Origin: Aldehydirespirator sp965200005
Lineage (GTDB): Bacteria > Actinomycetota > Acidimicrobiia > Acidimicrobiales > Aldehydirespiratoraceae
Reading direction: 5' to 3'
NCBI GenBank assembly: GCA_965200005.1
Contig: OZ241331.1
Span: 372,001-436,000 of the forward strand
DNA: 64,000 bases
This document shows, in pieces, positions 17,472-26,248 of this stretch (within the stretch, counting starts at the first letter, position 1; each line of letters starts with the position of its first letter). The translations under genes were made by a program, and so were the position numbers. A model generated the notes under the pieces. It ran no database searches. It worked only from the letters and a program-made list of their open reading frames with translations, and was not told the DNA's origin.

Positions 17472-18184
17472 CCCCACCAACCCGTCGGGTTGAGGTGGCG
17501 ATTGCGGCGGATGTGTCGCTGCAACAGTGGGCGCGACAAACGAATGCTCCCGAGGGTGCTGCGGTGGTGGCACATCATGAGATTGCAGCGCGCCGGCGTC
17601 GAGGTCTTGAGTGGCGAGTTGAAGATGCCGTGGCGGTGAGCGTGCTGGCCCGACCGTCCATGCTTGATCCAGCAAGTAGCGATGTCGTCTGGGCGGCTGC
17701 AAGCCAGGCAGCAGCTCGGGCAACTGAGGATCAATTCGGTTGCAAGTGCTCGTGTTTGTGGCCCGACCAGGTGCTCTGCGACGATGCTGAGGCGTCGACT
17801 TCCAGTGACGCGTCAGGTTTTGAAGTTTCGGTCACGACGACGTGCGCATTGGGCCCCGGCCGCATTGATTTCGCATTGCTCACAGTGCGTGCCGGACCGG
17901 TTCGCGACACCAACGCGAGAGCGCTCTATGTGGATCATCTGATCCAAAGGCTGCGCCAGAGTGCCGCCGACCTTGTCGAGCCTGAGTCAGTTATCGGGGA
18001 CTACCAGTCTCGCTGCGTCACCCTCAGCAAGCCAGTAGAACTTCGACTGCTACCGCACGGCACCATGCGCGGAATAGCTACGAGCATTGACCGTGGCCGA
18101 CTCGTAGTTACCTCCCCCACGGGCCTTCAAGAAAAGATCAACGTCGCCAACATCAACACCGTCACTCTGCTCCCCCACACCTGA
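17468..18184 (+). CDS. Degenerate biotin-protein-ligase-like protein at the end of the hydrogenase operon
   Basis: About 238 residues from the ATG at 17468 (overlap ATGA). The architecture is that of BirA without its DNA-binding domain. It has a catalytic-like domain with EIAARRRRGLEWRV where BPLs have GRGRRGRxW, CSCLWPDQVL where BPLs have KWPNDL, and a C-terminal SH3-like domain (YQSRCVTLSKPVELRLLPHG, ATSIDRGRLVVTSPTGLQE) typical of BPL_C. The lysine of KWPND is replaced by Leu and the glycine-rich loop is eroded, so ligase activity is doubtful. A chaperone-like or binding role for the hydrogenase is possible. It is the last gene before a gap of 294 bases. Confidence 0.6.
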   Translation: MTPPTRRVEVAIAADVSLQQWARQTNAPEGAAVVAHHEIAARRRRGLEWRVEDAVAVSVLARPSMLDPASSDVVWAAASQAAARATEDQFGCKCSCLWPDQVLCDDAEASTSSDASGFEVSVTTTCALGPGRIDFALLTVRAGPVRDTNARALYVDHLIQRLRQSAADLVEPESVIGDYQSRCVTLSKPVELRLLPHGTMRGIATSIDRGRLVVTSPTGLQEKINVANINTVTLLPHT

Positions 18185-18478
18185 CCGCTCCCGCCCCGCC
18201 TGTTCATATCCCACACTCTCGGTATTCCGGAGATGCGACTCCCTCGCAAGTCAGTCAACTAGGGCGCTGACTCCGTGGCGTGCGCGCGTCTCGGTCTGAG
18301 CAGTAACCCATTGAGAACCAACGGAAGCACACACCACTGAGGTCGCACCGAGTACCCACCCGGAGATTTCAACACCGCCATTAAAGCTGCCTGACTGTGC
18401 CATTCGGAGCGACAAGACAGCGGACATAGATATGGACACTGACTTGGACAAGTCTCACCTTGTTAGTAGCTTGAGAGC
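18185..18478. other. Intergenic region between the hydrogenase operon and fic
   Basis: A gap of 294 bases follows the last hydrogenase-operon gene. I see no coding signal, tRNA or strong terminator hairpin. It should contain the hydrogenase operon terminator and the fic promoter, but neither could be defined by eye. Confidence 0.5.
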
Positions 18479-19669
18479 ATGTACTCCTATCGCGAGAGTC
18501 ATCCATGGATCACCTTCTCGGCGACCGATCTCAATCGACTCGACCCCCGAACGTGGATGCTCCTGGGCGAGGCCCGAGCAGCCTGTCAGCAACTCGCGGC
18601 CGCCCCGTTACCTACTCAAATTGCCAGCGACCTTTACCGAGTAGCCCTCGTGCGGGGTGCCCGGGCCACTACTGCTATCGAGGGAAACACTCTCACCGAA
18701 GAGCAAGTACGAGGAATCCTTGATGAAACGTTCACTGCGCCACCTTCGCGCGCCTACCAAGAAGTTGAGGTGCGCAACGTGTTTGAAGCACTTGAAGAGA
18801 TCGCCAATGACGTCACGTCAGGAGTTGAGCGCAGGATCACACGTCAACTGATCTGTGACTACAACCAATTGCTCCTAACGGGAACGGATCACAAACCCGA
18901 GGTCGTACCCGGTGAACTTCGCCAACACAGCGTTGTTGTCGGCAACTACCGAGGTGCCCCAGCCGCCGACTGCGATTACCTGATTGAACGCCTAGCCGAG
19001 TGGTTAGAGGGCGATACGTTCCGCGCCGAGTCACCCGACGTCGCGTTTGCGTTGACGATTTCACGTGCAATCTACGCTCACCTATACATCGCCTGGATTC
19101 ATCCGTTCGCTGACGGCAATGGTCGCACGGCACGCTTAATTGAGTTTTTGATCCTCGCCCGCAGCCGACTCGTCACACTGCCGGCCGCTCATCTGCTCTC
19201 AAATCACTACAACCTGACGCGGGACCGCTACTACCGAGAACTTGAGACGGCAAGCCGCAACGAAGACGCTCTTGGATTTGTGACGTACGCGATTGAAGGT
19301 CTGGTTGATGGCCTTCGGGAACAGCTTGAGTGGGTTCGCTCAGTCCAACTTGGTTACGCCTGGGTCAACCACGTTCGTGAACAGATGAACAGGTTCCCGC
19401 CTGGACCTGCTCGTGACCGGCAGCAATCACTCGTCCTAGCCATGCAGTACGGAGTGGAATACACCAATGGCGAGTTAGGGCTCATTAGCGCGGAACTAGC
19501 CGCCGCATACGCCACCATGAGCGTCCGTACGCTCAGTCGAGACCTCAACCGCCTCCGTGACGCCGGACTCGTCAGGACCCGCGCCAAAAAGTGGATAGCT
19601 CGACACGATGTCGTTAGTTCCTTCCTGCCACCGGCCGTCCCCGCCAAGAGCCAAGACGGAGCCATCTAG
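18479..19669 (+). CDS. Fic-domain protein (probable AMP-transferase)
   Basis: A 396-residue Fic protein of the class II layout. An N-terminal inhibitory helix carries TTAIEGNTL (S/TxxxEGN), whose Glu blocks ATP gamma-phosphate binding. The catalytic loop is HPFADGNGRTAR near residue 210, with the catalytic His and both Arg residues intact. The C-terminal 100 residues look like a winged helix (LAAAYATMSVRTLSRDLNRL, RDAGLVRTRAKKWIA), so it may bind DNA or control its own gene. Fic enzymes transfer AMP from ATP to hydroxyl side chains of target proteins. The target here is unknown, and no separate antitoxin gene is adjacent, as expected for a self-inhibited type. Confidence 0.92.
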   Translation: MYSYRESHPWITFSATDLNRLDPRTWMLLGEARAACQQLAAAPLPTQIASDLYRVALVRGARATTAIEGNTLTEEQVRGILDETFTAPPSRAYQEVEVRNVFEALEEIANDVTSGVERRITRQLICDYNQLLLTGTDHKPEVVPGELRQHSVVVGNYRGAPAADCDYLIERLAEWLEGDTFRAESPDVAFALTISRAIYAHLYIAWIHPFADGNGRTARLIEFLILARSRLVTLPAAHLLSNHYNLTRDRYYRELETASRNEDALGFVTYAIEGLVDGLREQLEWVRSVQLGYAWVNHVREQMNRFPPGPARDRQQSLVLAMQYGVEYTNGELGLISAELAAAYATMSVRTLSRDLNRLRDAGLVRTRAKKWIARHDVVSSFLPPAVPAKSQDGAI

Positions 19670-19821
19670 CTGAAGCCCCACGCGTGGCTTTCCAAGCGCC
19701 GCCAAACCGTCGGCAAGAAACTTTTGCGCCTTCAAGCGCCGACCACCCGGGTCAGACACTTCGATGACGACGTGAAGGCCCGATCGTCAACGTCAGTTGC
19801 GCATCTGGGCGCGAGCTATTG

Positions 19822-21006
19822 CTAGTTGTTTGAGAGTGAGTCGTAGGTGGCTGTTTCGATGTCTTCGAACAACTGGTACGAGCGTCGATCTGCGAACGGA
19901 AGTTGCTGGCTGATGTAGGCACCTGCGACACCGTTGGCCATGTCAATCCAGTAGAAGGAATTGGCCAAACCGGCCCACATCAATCCACCAGCAGGTCGTC
20001 CCGTCGGCAGCGGCTCCTCGTTGATCTGGAATGTCAATCCCCACGACTTCTCGACTCCCGGGAAGAACTCGGCATCGTTAGTTAGATGCGCCATCACGGT
20101 GTTCAACTTCACAACTCGCAAGTCACCAATGTTGTTGACAATCATCTGGCCAACAGTGTCGGGTTGAAGCACACGCACACCGTTGCGTTCGCCATGTCCG
20201 AGGATCATCTGCAAGAACCGGCAATAGTCCGTGACGGTGCCATGCATTCCGCCGCCGCCCATCTCGAACTGTGGATTTGGGGGTGCGGGCAACTCGATAG
20301 CGACAAGTGAACCATCAGGCATCCGAGCATGGATCGCAGCGCGGCGCGTCTCCATTTCGGCGGTGGGGCTAAAGGAAGTTGACTCCATACCCAACGGCCC
20401 CGTGATGTTCTCTTCGACATACTGGCCGAGCTGCTGCCCCGAGACCTTCTCAACCATGAGACCCACATAATCGATGTTGACCCCATACATCCAGCCCTCA
20501 CCAGGGTCAAACAAAGCCGGAACGCTCAGGGACGACATCTCGCGGGTCGTGATCGATGCGGCACCGGTGGCCTCCTGGAATTGCACAACCTCGGGACTCC
20601 AGAACTCATAGCCAAAGCCAGCGGTGTGCGTTAGTAGATGTCGCAGCGTGACCGGTTTGCGTGCTGCCCGAGACACTGGTTGCCCATCATCATCGAAGCC
20701 CTTAAGTACGCCTAGTTCGCCCACTTCGGCCAGCACCTCAGAGGCCGGATCGTCCAGCGCCAGCGAACCCTGCTCTACAAGTTGCATCGCTGCAGTTCCC
20801 GTGATCGCCTTTGTCATCGAAGCGATCCAGCAGAGGGAGTCGAGCGTCATCGGACCCATTCCCGCGTCGGAATCAGCCGACCGCTCACCCGCCGCCGCTT
20901 CAGCGAGCACGCCATCAGCATCAACGACCTGTGCAACGGCACCAACCACATCGCCGTCGCTCACGCCTCGCTCAAGAATCGATGCAACCTTGTCCTGAAG
21001 ACTCAT
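19822..21006 (-). CDS. Serine hydrolase, class C beta-lactamase-like esterase family
   Basis: About 394 residues of the beta-lactamase/penicillin-binding-like serine hydrolase family. The nucleophile motif SxxK is SMTK (in CWIASMTKAITG) near residue 65, the second motif YxN is YGVN (GEGWMYGVNIDYVG), and HTAGFGYEF is the usual loop. A C-terminal region contains GLTFQINEEPLPTGRP, with the family G-rich end. The start is placed at the ATG at 21006 because GGAGGAAAG lies eight bases upstream; the ATG at 21021 lacks such a site. No signal peptide is seen, so this is more likely a cytoplasmic esterase than a periplasmic beta-lactamase. The substrate is unknown. Confidence 0.85.
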   Translation of the reverse strand: MSLQDKVASILERGVSDGDVVGAVAQVVDADGVLAEAAAGERSADSDAGMGPMTLDSLCWIASMTKAITGTAAMQLVEQGSLALDDPASEVLAEVGELGVLKGFDDDGQPVSRAARKPVTLRHLLTHTAGFGYEFWSPEVVQFQEATGAASITTREMSSLSVPALFDPGEGWMYGVNIDYVGLMVEKVSGQQLGQYVEENITGPLGMESTSFSPTAEMETRRAAIHARMPDGSLVAIELPAPPNPQFEMGGGGMHGTVTDYCRFLQMILGHGERNGVRVLQPDTVGQMIVNNIGDLRVVKLNTVMAHLTNDAEFFPGVEKSWGLTFQINEEPLPTGRPAGGLMWAGLANSFYWIDMANGVAGAYISQQLPFADRRSYQLFEDIETATYDSLSNN

Positions 21007-21211
21007 CAAGCTTTCCTCCATGTCGTCCGTCTGCTGCCCATCCAGGCAAGCCCGACCCAGACACAGATCAAGCTAGTACGCCGAGCTCATCTCCGCCCTC
21101 GCATTGCGGTCCCCACGCATCCTCAACGGCCAACCCCAAAGCGACGCAGATCCACTATGCGCGCCCGCCTCCGTCTTGTGGTGCTTGGCCACATGACTAA
21201 GTCGGTTGGGG

Positions 21212-22336
21212 TTAGGAGGTTTGTTTTTGGGGGGATGGGTTGGGGGGTTTTGGGCGGCGGACGTTTGCTACTGTGCCGGCTACTGATCTCAGGGGCATGG
21301 TTGAGATTTCGAAGACTGCGCCTACTAGTTGGGCTGGGGCACGTGCAGCTTCCTTGAGTCCGTGACCTAGTAGTGAGCCTGCACTTCGGCCTGAAGCTCG
21401 TCTCGTCCAGCCAAGAGACACAAATACACCCATTGATAGTGCTGCGATGAACACCATCAACCCGACTACCAGTAACCAGCCGTTCGGGTGTTCTATCAAT
21501 GGAAGTTCGCCAAAGTTCATACCGAAGATCCCAGCGATCAGTGACAGTGGCAACATGATTGCGGCATACACGGTTAACACCTTGGTCACCTCTGTTGCCT
21601 TGTGAGCCTCGGCACCGTGATACGCGTCAAGCGTTTCTGCGAGTGCTGTACGGGCCGCATCAACACCTTGAGAAGCACGAGACGCAATGTCAAACACATC
21701 AGAAAAACGACGCCGACCCGACTCGGTCACAAGCAGTGACGTAGATCGTCTCAACACATCAAACACTTCACGCTGCGGATGAACAGCCCGCCGAACACAA
21801 GCAAGATCGGCTCGCACCACCGAGATCTCAGCTAGCAGATTGGGATCAGCCCGCAGCGCATGCTGGATTAACTACTCGTTGCGGTCATCAAACACATCCA
21901 ACACCGACAGAAGCCTGCGAGTTGCCACATCCGCTAACCGCGCTAGCAATTCATCGGGCCCACCGCTTGTGAGTTCTGGCCGCTCCTGCACACCCTGCCA
22001 CAGCACATCAATCGAGGGAGAGCGCTGCGAACGAACCGTTACAAGCAACGCCTCGGTGATGAAACAGTCAATCTCATATGTCTCAATACGCTCCTCACCA
22101 AGGGCATGCAAAACCACAAGCATCGAGGTACCAAAGTCATCGACCTTGGGGAGATCTATGTCTTCGACGGCGTCACGCACCGCCAGTGCATCCAACCCCA
22201 GTTGCTCAGCCAGATTGACTACCTCATCGTTGTCGCCATCTCGGCTGGAAGTGATGTCGATCCACGTCCACCCGGCTGCAGTAGAGGTGGCTAACGGCTC
22301 TACCTCGCGAGACCTCGCGAGCTCGTGTCCCTTCAC
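21212..22336 (-). pseudogene. corA: CorA-type Mg2+/Co2+ transporter gene interrupted by one in-frame amber codon
   Basis: Both halves lie in the same reading frame. The N-terminal cytoplasmic half (GTG at 22336) ends ...VFDDRNE followed by TAG at 21874-21872, after which the frame continues LIQHALRADPNLLAEISVV into the C-terminal half. The second half has the stalk helix, AAIMLPLSLIAGIFGMNF with the diagnostic GMN after TM1, and a second membrane helix. Without the stop the protein would be about 374 residues, normal for CorA. The simplest explanation is CAG to TAG (Gln), a single base change, either a real inactivating mutation or an error. The second half also has possible internal starts, but alone it lacks the ligand-sensing domain. 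Confidence 0.85.
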
Positions 22337-22438
22337 TCATCTGTAGTGCCCGGATCAACATTCCGTTGATGTTCGCGCATTCGGCCCCCGCTTGTGCAGC
22401 GCAACCCATAATCGGCGAGCGCACCTAGATTGGCTCGG

Positions 22439-23593
22439 GTGACGAATGCTGTTCTGGACTCGGCGCGCGCCCTCGGCCCTCAGATCCGCAGACGATCAGC
22501 CGAGATCGAACAACTGGGTACGTTGCCGCTTGATCTTGTTGATCTGATACGACCGACCGGAGCGTTCCGCCTATGTGTTCCCGTCGAACTGGGAGGGCCG
22601 GGCGTGACCGCGTGGGAGAGCCTCGAGGTGGTAGACGAGTACGCTTACCAGGACGGTTCGGTGGGGTGGTGCGTGGCCATCGCATCCACCACATCGCTGC
22701 TGTCCTCATACCTCGCCGACCCCTACGCAGCAGAAATCTTCGGTAATCCCTCAGCCATCGCTGGCGGTTTCGCCGCTCCCGTCGGCCGGGCGCGAACGAC
22801 CGAAGGCGGGTTGGTGGTGTCAGGTCAATGGCAGTGGGGATCCGGCACGAAACACTGCACGGCAATCGGCGGAGGCTGTCTCGTCGTTGACACCGAGGGC
22901 AGACCGGCGCCACGAGCAGACGGTCTTGCCGTTCCACTCGTGTTCTTTGACCCATCCGACGTTGAGTTCATCGAGACATGGAACGTGACGGGGCTCGCTG
23001 GCACTGGTTCGGTGGACTACACAGTCACTAACGTGTTTGTGCCCGAGGGTCGCTGGGTGCAGATCGGGCGAGACAAACCAGTGCGGGACAATGCCTGGTC
23101 ACGCTTCTCGTTCTATGGACTTCTCGCAGCCGGTGTAGCTACGGCCGCTATGGGGATCGCCCGGCGCAGTATCGACGAGTTCGTGGAGTTGGCCGCCAAC
23201 AAGAAACCCCAAGGCAGCAGCCGGAAACTGTCCGAGCGCGCTCCGATCTGGGCTGAGGTTGCTGGTGCTGAAGCTCAACTACTCGCCGCCCGGGCCCTGC
23301 TGAGTGAAGTTGTCGAGCACACTTGGCAAACGGCTACACGAGGAGAACCTTCAACGGTTGAACAGAAGCGCCTGCTGCGACTTGCTGCCACCAACTGCAC
23401 CCAGACCGCCGCCGAGGTTGCGGCTGCGATGTTTCGAGCGGCGGGTGGCGCTTCGGTGTACAAGACGAGTGCGATCCAACGTTGCATGCGAGACACCACA
23501 GTTGCAGCCCAGCATGCGATGGTGGCGCCACGCACGCTTGAAGTTGTAGGACGAATGCGCCTCGGGCTCGAAACCAAGACAACAACCCTGTGA
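22439..23593 (+). CDS. Acyl-CoA-dehydrogenase-fold flavoenzyme, HsaA/HpaB-like monooxygenase type
   Basis: About 384 residues with the acyl-CoA dehydrogenase three-domain layout: an N-terminal helical domain (GAFRLCVPVELGGPG), a middle beta domain (VSGQWQWGSGTKHCTAIGG, WNVTGLAGTGSVDYTVTNVF) and a C-terminal helical domain (MGIARRSIDEFVELA, FRAAGGASVYKTSAIQRCM). The W.WGSG and TGL.GTGS..Y patterns are those of group D flavin monooxygenases (HsaA, HpaB-like, DszC-like) rather than beta-oxidation enzymes, and a catalytic Glu of classic dehydrogenases is not evident. It probably uses FMNH2/FADH2 from a reductase. The nitroreductase 57 bases downstream could be related. The start is GTG at 22439; TTG at 22430 is an alternative. 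Confidence 0.75.
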   Translation: MTNAVLDSARALGPQIRRRSAEIEQLGTLPLDLVDLIRPTGAFRLCVPVELGGPGVTAWESLEVVDEYAYQDGSVGWCVAIASTTSLLSSYLADPYAAEIFGNPSAIAGGFAAPVGRARTTEGGLVVSGQWQWGSGTKHCTAIGGGCLVVDTEGRPAPRADGLAVPLVFFDPSDVEFIETWNVTGLAGTGSVDYTVTNVFVPEGRWVQIGRDKPVRDNAWSRFSFYGLLAAGVATAAMGIARRSIDEFVELAANKKPQGSSRKLSERAPIWAEVAGAEAQLLAARALLSEVVEHTWQTATRGEPSTVEQKRLLRLAATNCTQTAAEVAAAMFRAAGGASVYKTSAIQRCMRDTTVAAQHAMVAPRTLEVVGRMRLGLETKTTTL

Positions 23594-23650
23594 TCCAGCG
23601 CCGACCAGCCTTACGACCGATGCCGACGATGATGCCAATAGGAGTTACCG

Positions 23651-24301
23651 ATGGATCTTCATGAAGCCCTGATGACCACCCGCGCCATGAGACGGTTCTC
23701 CGACGAGCCCGTGAGCGACGAAGTGATCGAGCGGGTTCTAGCGGCCGCTGTGCAAGCACCTAGCGGAGGCAACTTCCAGCCCTACCAGATCCTGGTGGTG
23801 ACCGATCCCGAACTCAAGGATCAGATCGCGGCGATCTATCTGCGAGCTCACTTGCGGTACCTGCCGGTCGTGCAGGCACGAACCCCTCCGTTTACGGACG
23901 CTGCCGCCCAGCGTCGCCATGATCGCAACTATGCGGCCGTCGATGATCTCGCCCACAACCTCGGATCGGTCCCTGCGATGGTGCTGGTACTCGTGCCCCA
24001 GGTGCCGTGGTCGCTTGAAGACGATGAAGGCACGATTGATGTAGGCCCTATCTATGCCTCGGTTTACCCAGCAATCCAGAACCTGATTCTTGCGGCCCGC
24101 AACGAGGGCCTCGGCACCGTCCTTACGACTCTGCTGCGTGTCTACTGGGCCGACGTGCGGGCGCTCTGTGACATTCCAGACCGCTACGAGCTAGCCGCAA
24201 TGCTGCCTCTCGGTGTACCCACCGGCAACTGGGGTGTCGCGCACCGCCGCCCAGCCACACATCTAACCAACTGGAACCGCTTCGGCTCCCGCCACCTGTA
24301 G
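23651..24301 (+). CDS. Nitroreductase-family FMN oxidoreductase
   Basis: A 216-residue nitroreductase. It begins with the FMN-binding TTRAMRRFSDEPVSDEVIERV and QAPSGGNFQPYQILVV, and later has the typical AIQNLILAARNEGLGTVLTT and PLGVPTGNWG segments. The family reduces nitro groups, quinones or enals with NAD(P)H. ATG at 23651 has AGGAG seven bases upstream. It follows the flavin-dependent enzyme in the same direction and may share its transcript. The real substrate cannot be read from sequence. Confidence 0.88.
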   Translation: MDLHEALMTTRAMRRFSDEPVSDEVIERVLAAAVQAPSGGNFQPYQILVVTDPELKDQIAAIYLRAHLRYLPVVQARTPPFTDAAAQRRHDRNYAAVDDLAHNLGSVPAMVLVLVPQVPWSLEDDEGTIDVGPIYASVYPAIQNLILAARNEGLGTVLTTLLRVYWADVRALCDIPDRYELAAMLPLGVPTGNWGVAHRRPATHLTNWNRFGSRHL

Positions 24302-24342
24302 GTGGACTGAACTGTCTCCGCAGCGCCATCTAGCCCAGTTCC

Positions 24343-24651
24343 TCAACAGCCAATGGCGTAGTTGACTGCTGCGCAGACGCGAGCCATTGTGTCCGCCGAA
24401 ACCCTCCCGAGGTAGCGACTCAGCGACGTGCGCGAGACGGTGTATAGCCCGTCACAATTGATGACTGACTCGCGGTTAACGCCAGCGGCTAGACGATCGA
24501 ATCTGACCTCAGTCTCTAGCTGACGCACCGTCGTGGTGATCGCAGCCACCGTCACAAACGCCCTAGACCCGATTACGTGCGAGCGCGTTAGCACCAATAC
24601 TGGGCGTCGCTTTTCGCCTGCGTGCCCTATCCAAACCTCACCGCGCTTCAC
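24343..24651 (-). CDS. MazF/PemK-family toxin (mRNA interferase)
   Basis: A 102-residue PemK/MazF-fold protein. MKRGEVWIG at the N-terminus, KRRPVLVLTR, then VTVAAITTTVR and SVINCDGLYTVSRTSL match the family strands, including the conserved Arg and the (S/T) residues of the active-site groove. It cleaves mRNA when freed from its antitoxin. It follows the ribbon-helix-helix antitoxin gene with a four-base overlap, the usual antitoxin-first order. Confidence 0.9.
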   Translation of the reverse strand: MKRGEVWIGHAGEKRRPVLVLTRSHVIGSRAFVTVAAITTTVRQLETEVRFDRLAAGVNRESVINCDGLYTVSRTSLSRYLGRVSADTMARVCAAVNYAIGC

Positions 24652-24872
24652 TCTTCATCCCAAGAGTCTGAGGGCCAAGCCTGGACTTCATCCCAAAACG
24701 AGTCGGGCTCTTCCGGATGACGAAGATAAGCCTCACGATCTCGCTGTTCCATTTTCTTTCTGATGGCGCGCTCAACGCCCTTGCGGGCCGCTGCGGAGAG
24801 ATTGACATCAAGACGCCGAGCCTGGGCCGCTATGGCATCGTCGAGAGTAAATGTTGTGCGTATGCTTGCCAT
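24648..24872 (-). CDS. Antitoxin of the MazF-type pair (ribbon-helix-helix)
   Basis: A 74-residue protein. MASIRTTFTLDDAIAAQARR is a ribbon-helix-helix DNA-binding start, and the acidic C-terminal tail (HPEEPDSFWDEVQAWPSDSW) is the kind of flexible segment that wraps around and neutralises MazF. The start lies just right of a perfect inverted repeat at 24880-24900, which fits autoregulation of the pair by the antitoxin or by the complex. Confidence 0.85.
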   Translation of the reverse strand: MASIRTTFTLDDAIAAQARRLDVNLSAAARKGVERAIRKKMEQRDREAYLRHPEEPDSFWDEVQAWPSDSWDEE

Positions 24873-24879
24873 CCTTCGA

Positions 24880-24900
24880 TGCTAGCACTATGCGCTAGCA
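24880..24900. promoter_or_regulatory. Candidate operator of the toxin-antitoxin pair
   Basis: TGCTAGC, seven bases (ACTATGC), then GCTAGCA: perfect seven-base arms only eight bases before the antitoxin ATG. A repeat of this size next to a ribbon-helix-helix gene is the expected autoregulatory operator and would overlap the ribosome site or the promoter. Confidence 0.6.
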
Positions 24901-24954
24901 CAACAGTCGATTGCGATTTGAGTCCAAGCCTCGTACTTGTCTCAGTCACGACTA

Positions 24955-24975
24955 ATTCAAAATTGAATTTTGAAT
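24955..24975. promoter_or_regulatory. Perfect 21-bp AT-rich palindrome upstream of the DUF4143 ATPase
   Basis: ATTCAAAATT, a central G, then AATTTTGAAT. Both ten-base arms are exact, in an otherwise moderately GC-rich region, ending 25 bases before the GTG at 25001. It could be an operator, or a promoter overlapped by one. Confidence 0.55.
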
Positions 24976-25000
24976 CTGTCACTCAACTAGGGTGTGATGC

Positions 25001-26185
25001 GTGATCAGGCGTGATCTGACCGACGCTCTCGTTGAGGCTGCTGGGTCGTTTCCGGCTGTCACGCTCACTGGGCCTCGCCAGAGCGGAAAGACCACGTTGT
25101 GTCGCTCAGTGTTCTCGCACCTCGGGTATGCGTCACTAGAAGAGTCCGATGTGCGTGAGTTTGCGGCTACCGACCCTCGCGGCTTTCTCGCTCAGTTCAC
25201 CGATGGTGCGGTAATCGACGAAGTGCAACGGTTGCCGGAAATCCTGTCGTACCTACAAGGTGCAATCGACTCCGACCCGCGTCCAGGACGCTGGATCCTC
25301 ACCGGCTCTCAGAATCTGGCACTGCTGGAGTCAGTAACGCAGTCCCTCGCGGGACGCACTGCCGTGATGAACCTGCTGCCGCTAGCAAGAAGTGAGATAC
25401 TGCGCTTCGAGCGTGCTCCTGAAGCACTAGAGGAAGTGCTGCTTACTGGTGGATATCCAGCGATCTTCGACCGGCAGGTTGACCCGGCACAGTGGCTGAG
25501 CGGATACACCGCCGCGTATGTTGAGCGGGATGTCCGCACAATTGTCGGCGTGCGAGACCTCAGTTCATTCCAGCGATTCGTGCAATTGTGCGCAGGGCGA
25601 ACGGCCGGGTTGTTGAACTACTCGTCTCTTGCCAATGACTGCGGTATCTCCCAACCAACAGCAAAGGCTTGGCTCAGTGTGCTTGAAGCCAGCTTCGTAG
25701 TGTTCCTGCTGCCGTCATACCACACAAGCATGCGCAGGCGACTCACAAAGATGCCGAAGTTGCACTTCTACGACACAGGTCTGGCTTGCTGGCTACTCGG
25801 GATCCGTACTCCACAACAGTTGAGGTCACACCCCTTGCGGGGAGCGATCTTTGAAACGTGGATGGTTTCGGAGGTGCTAAAACACAGGATGAACCGGGCC
25901 TTGACACTCGCCTTGTTTCACTATCGGGAGCGCTCGGGTGCTCAACTTGACCTTCTCTTGGAGGGTGCTTCAAGACTGGTGTGCTTCGATGCAAAGTCGA
26001 CATCTACACCGTCAAGCCATCTGTTTCGCGGAGTCAAGACAGCCAGTTCACACCTGAGCAAAGTTCGGGAGAAGATCCTAAGCGTGGTTGTATACGGCGG
26101 TGAAACACACCAGACACGTCTCGAAGGCGATCTTGTTCCATGGAACGAACTTCACGAGTCGCGAACCCTGAGTCTGTTGTGTTGA
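25001..26185 (+). CDS. ATP-binding protein of the AAA_14/DUF4143 family
   Basis: A 394-residue STAND-like ATPase with an N-terminal AAA_14 domain. Walker A is TGPRQSGKTTLC near residue 25, Walker B is VIDEVQRLP near 73, and sensor-like WILTGSQN is near 100. A C-terminal DUF4143 part contains LLTGGYPA, YVERDVRTI and a nuclease-like HYRERSGAQLDLLLEG...CFDAKST region, which has the E/D...K arrangement of PD-(D/E)XK folds. The function of this widespread, often horizontally moved family is unknown. The start is GTG at 25001. The AT-rich palindrome just upstream and the neighbouring toxin-antitoxin pair suggest an acquired segment. Confidence 0.85.
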   Translation: MIRRDLTDALVEAAGSFPAVTLTGPRQSGKTTLCRSVFSHLGYASLEESDVREFAATDPRGFLAQFTDGAVIDEVQRLPEILSYLQGAIDSDPRPGRWILTGSQNLALLESVTQSLAGRTAVMNLLPLARSEILRFERAPEALEEVLLTGGYPAIFDRQVDPAQWLSGYTAAYVERDVRTIVGVRDLSSFQRFVQLCAGRTAGLLNYSSLANDCGISQPTAKAWLSVLEASFVVFLLPSYHTSMRRRLTKMPKLHFYDTGLACWLLGIRTPQQLRSHPLRGAIFETWMVSEVLKHRMNRALTLALFHYRERSGAQLDLLLEGASRLVCFDAKSTSTPSSHLFRGVKTASSHLSKVREKILSVVVYGGETHQTRLEGDLVPWNELHESRTLSLLC

Positions 26186-26248
26186 GTGTGTTGAGATGTC
26201 ACTTTGCCGGCTTCGCAACAAGGCCAAGACGATCTTTGGGGTCACGTG

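Noticed and set aside
19673..19690. Possible terminator hairpin after fic (AAGCC...GGCTT)
   Set aside because: The stem is only five bases with an internal palindrome and only three T residues follow; too weak to list.
21212..22336. Amber codon reassignment as explanation for the corA stop
   Set aside because: TAG ends other intact genes in the window (for example the SDR at 30411 and the DAO gene at 31634), so TAG is a stop here.
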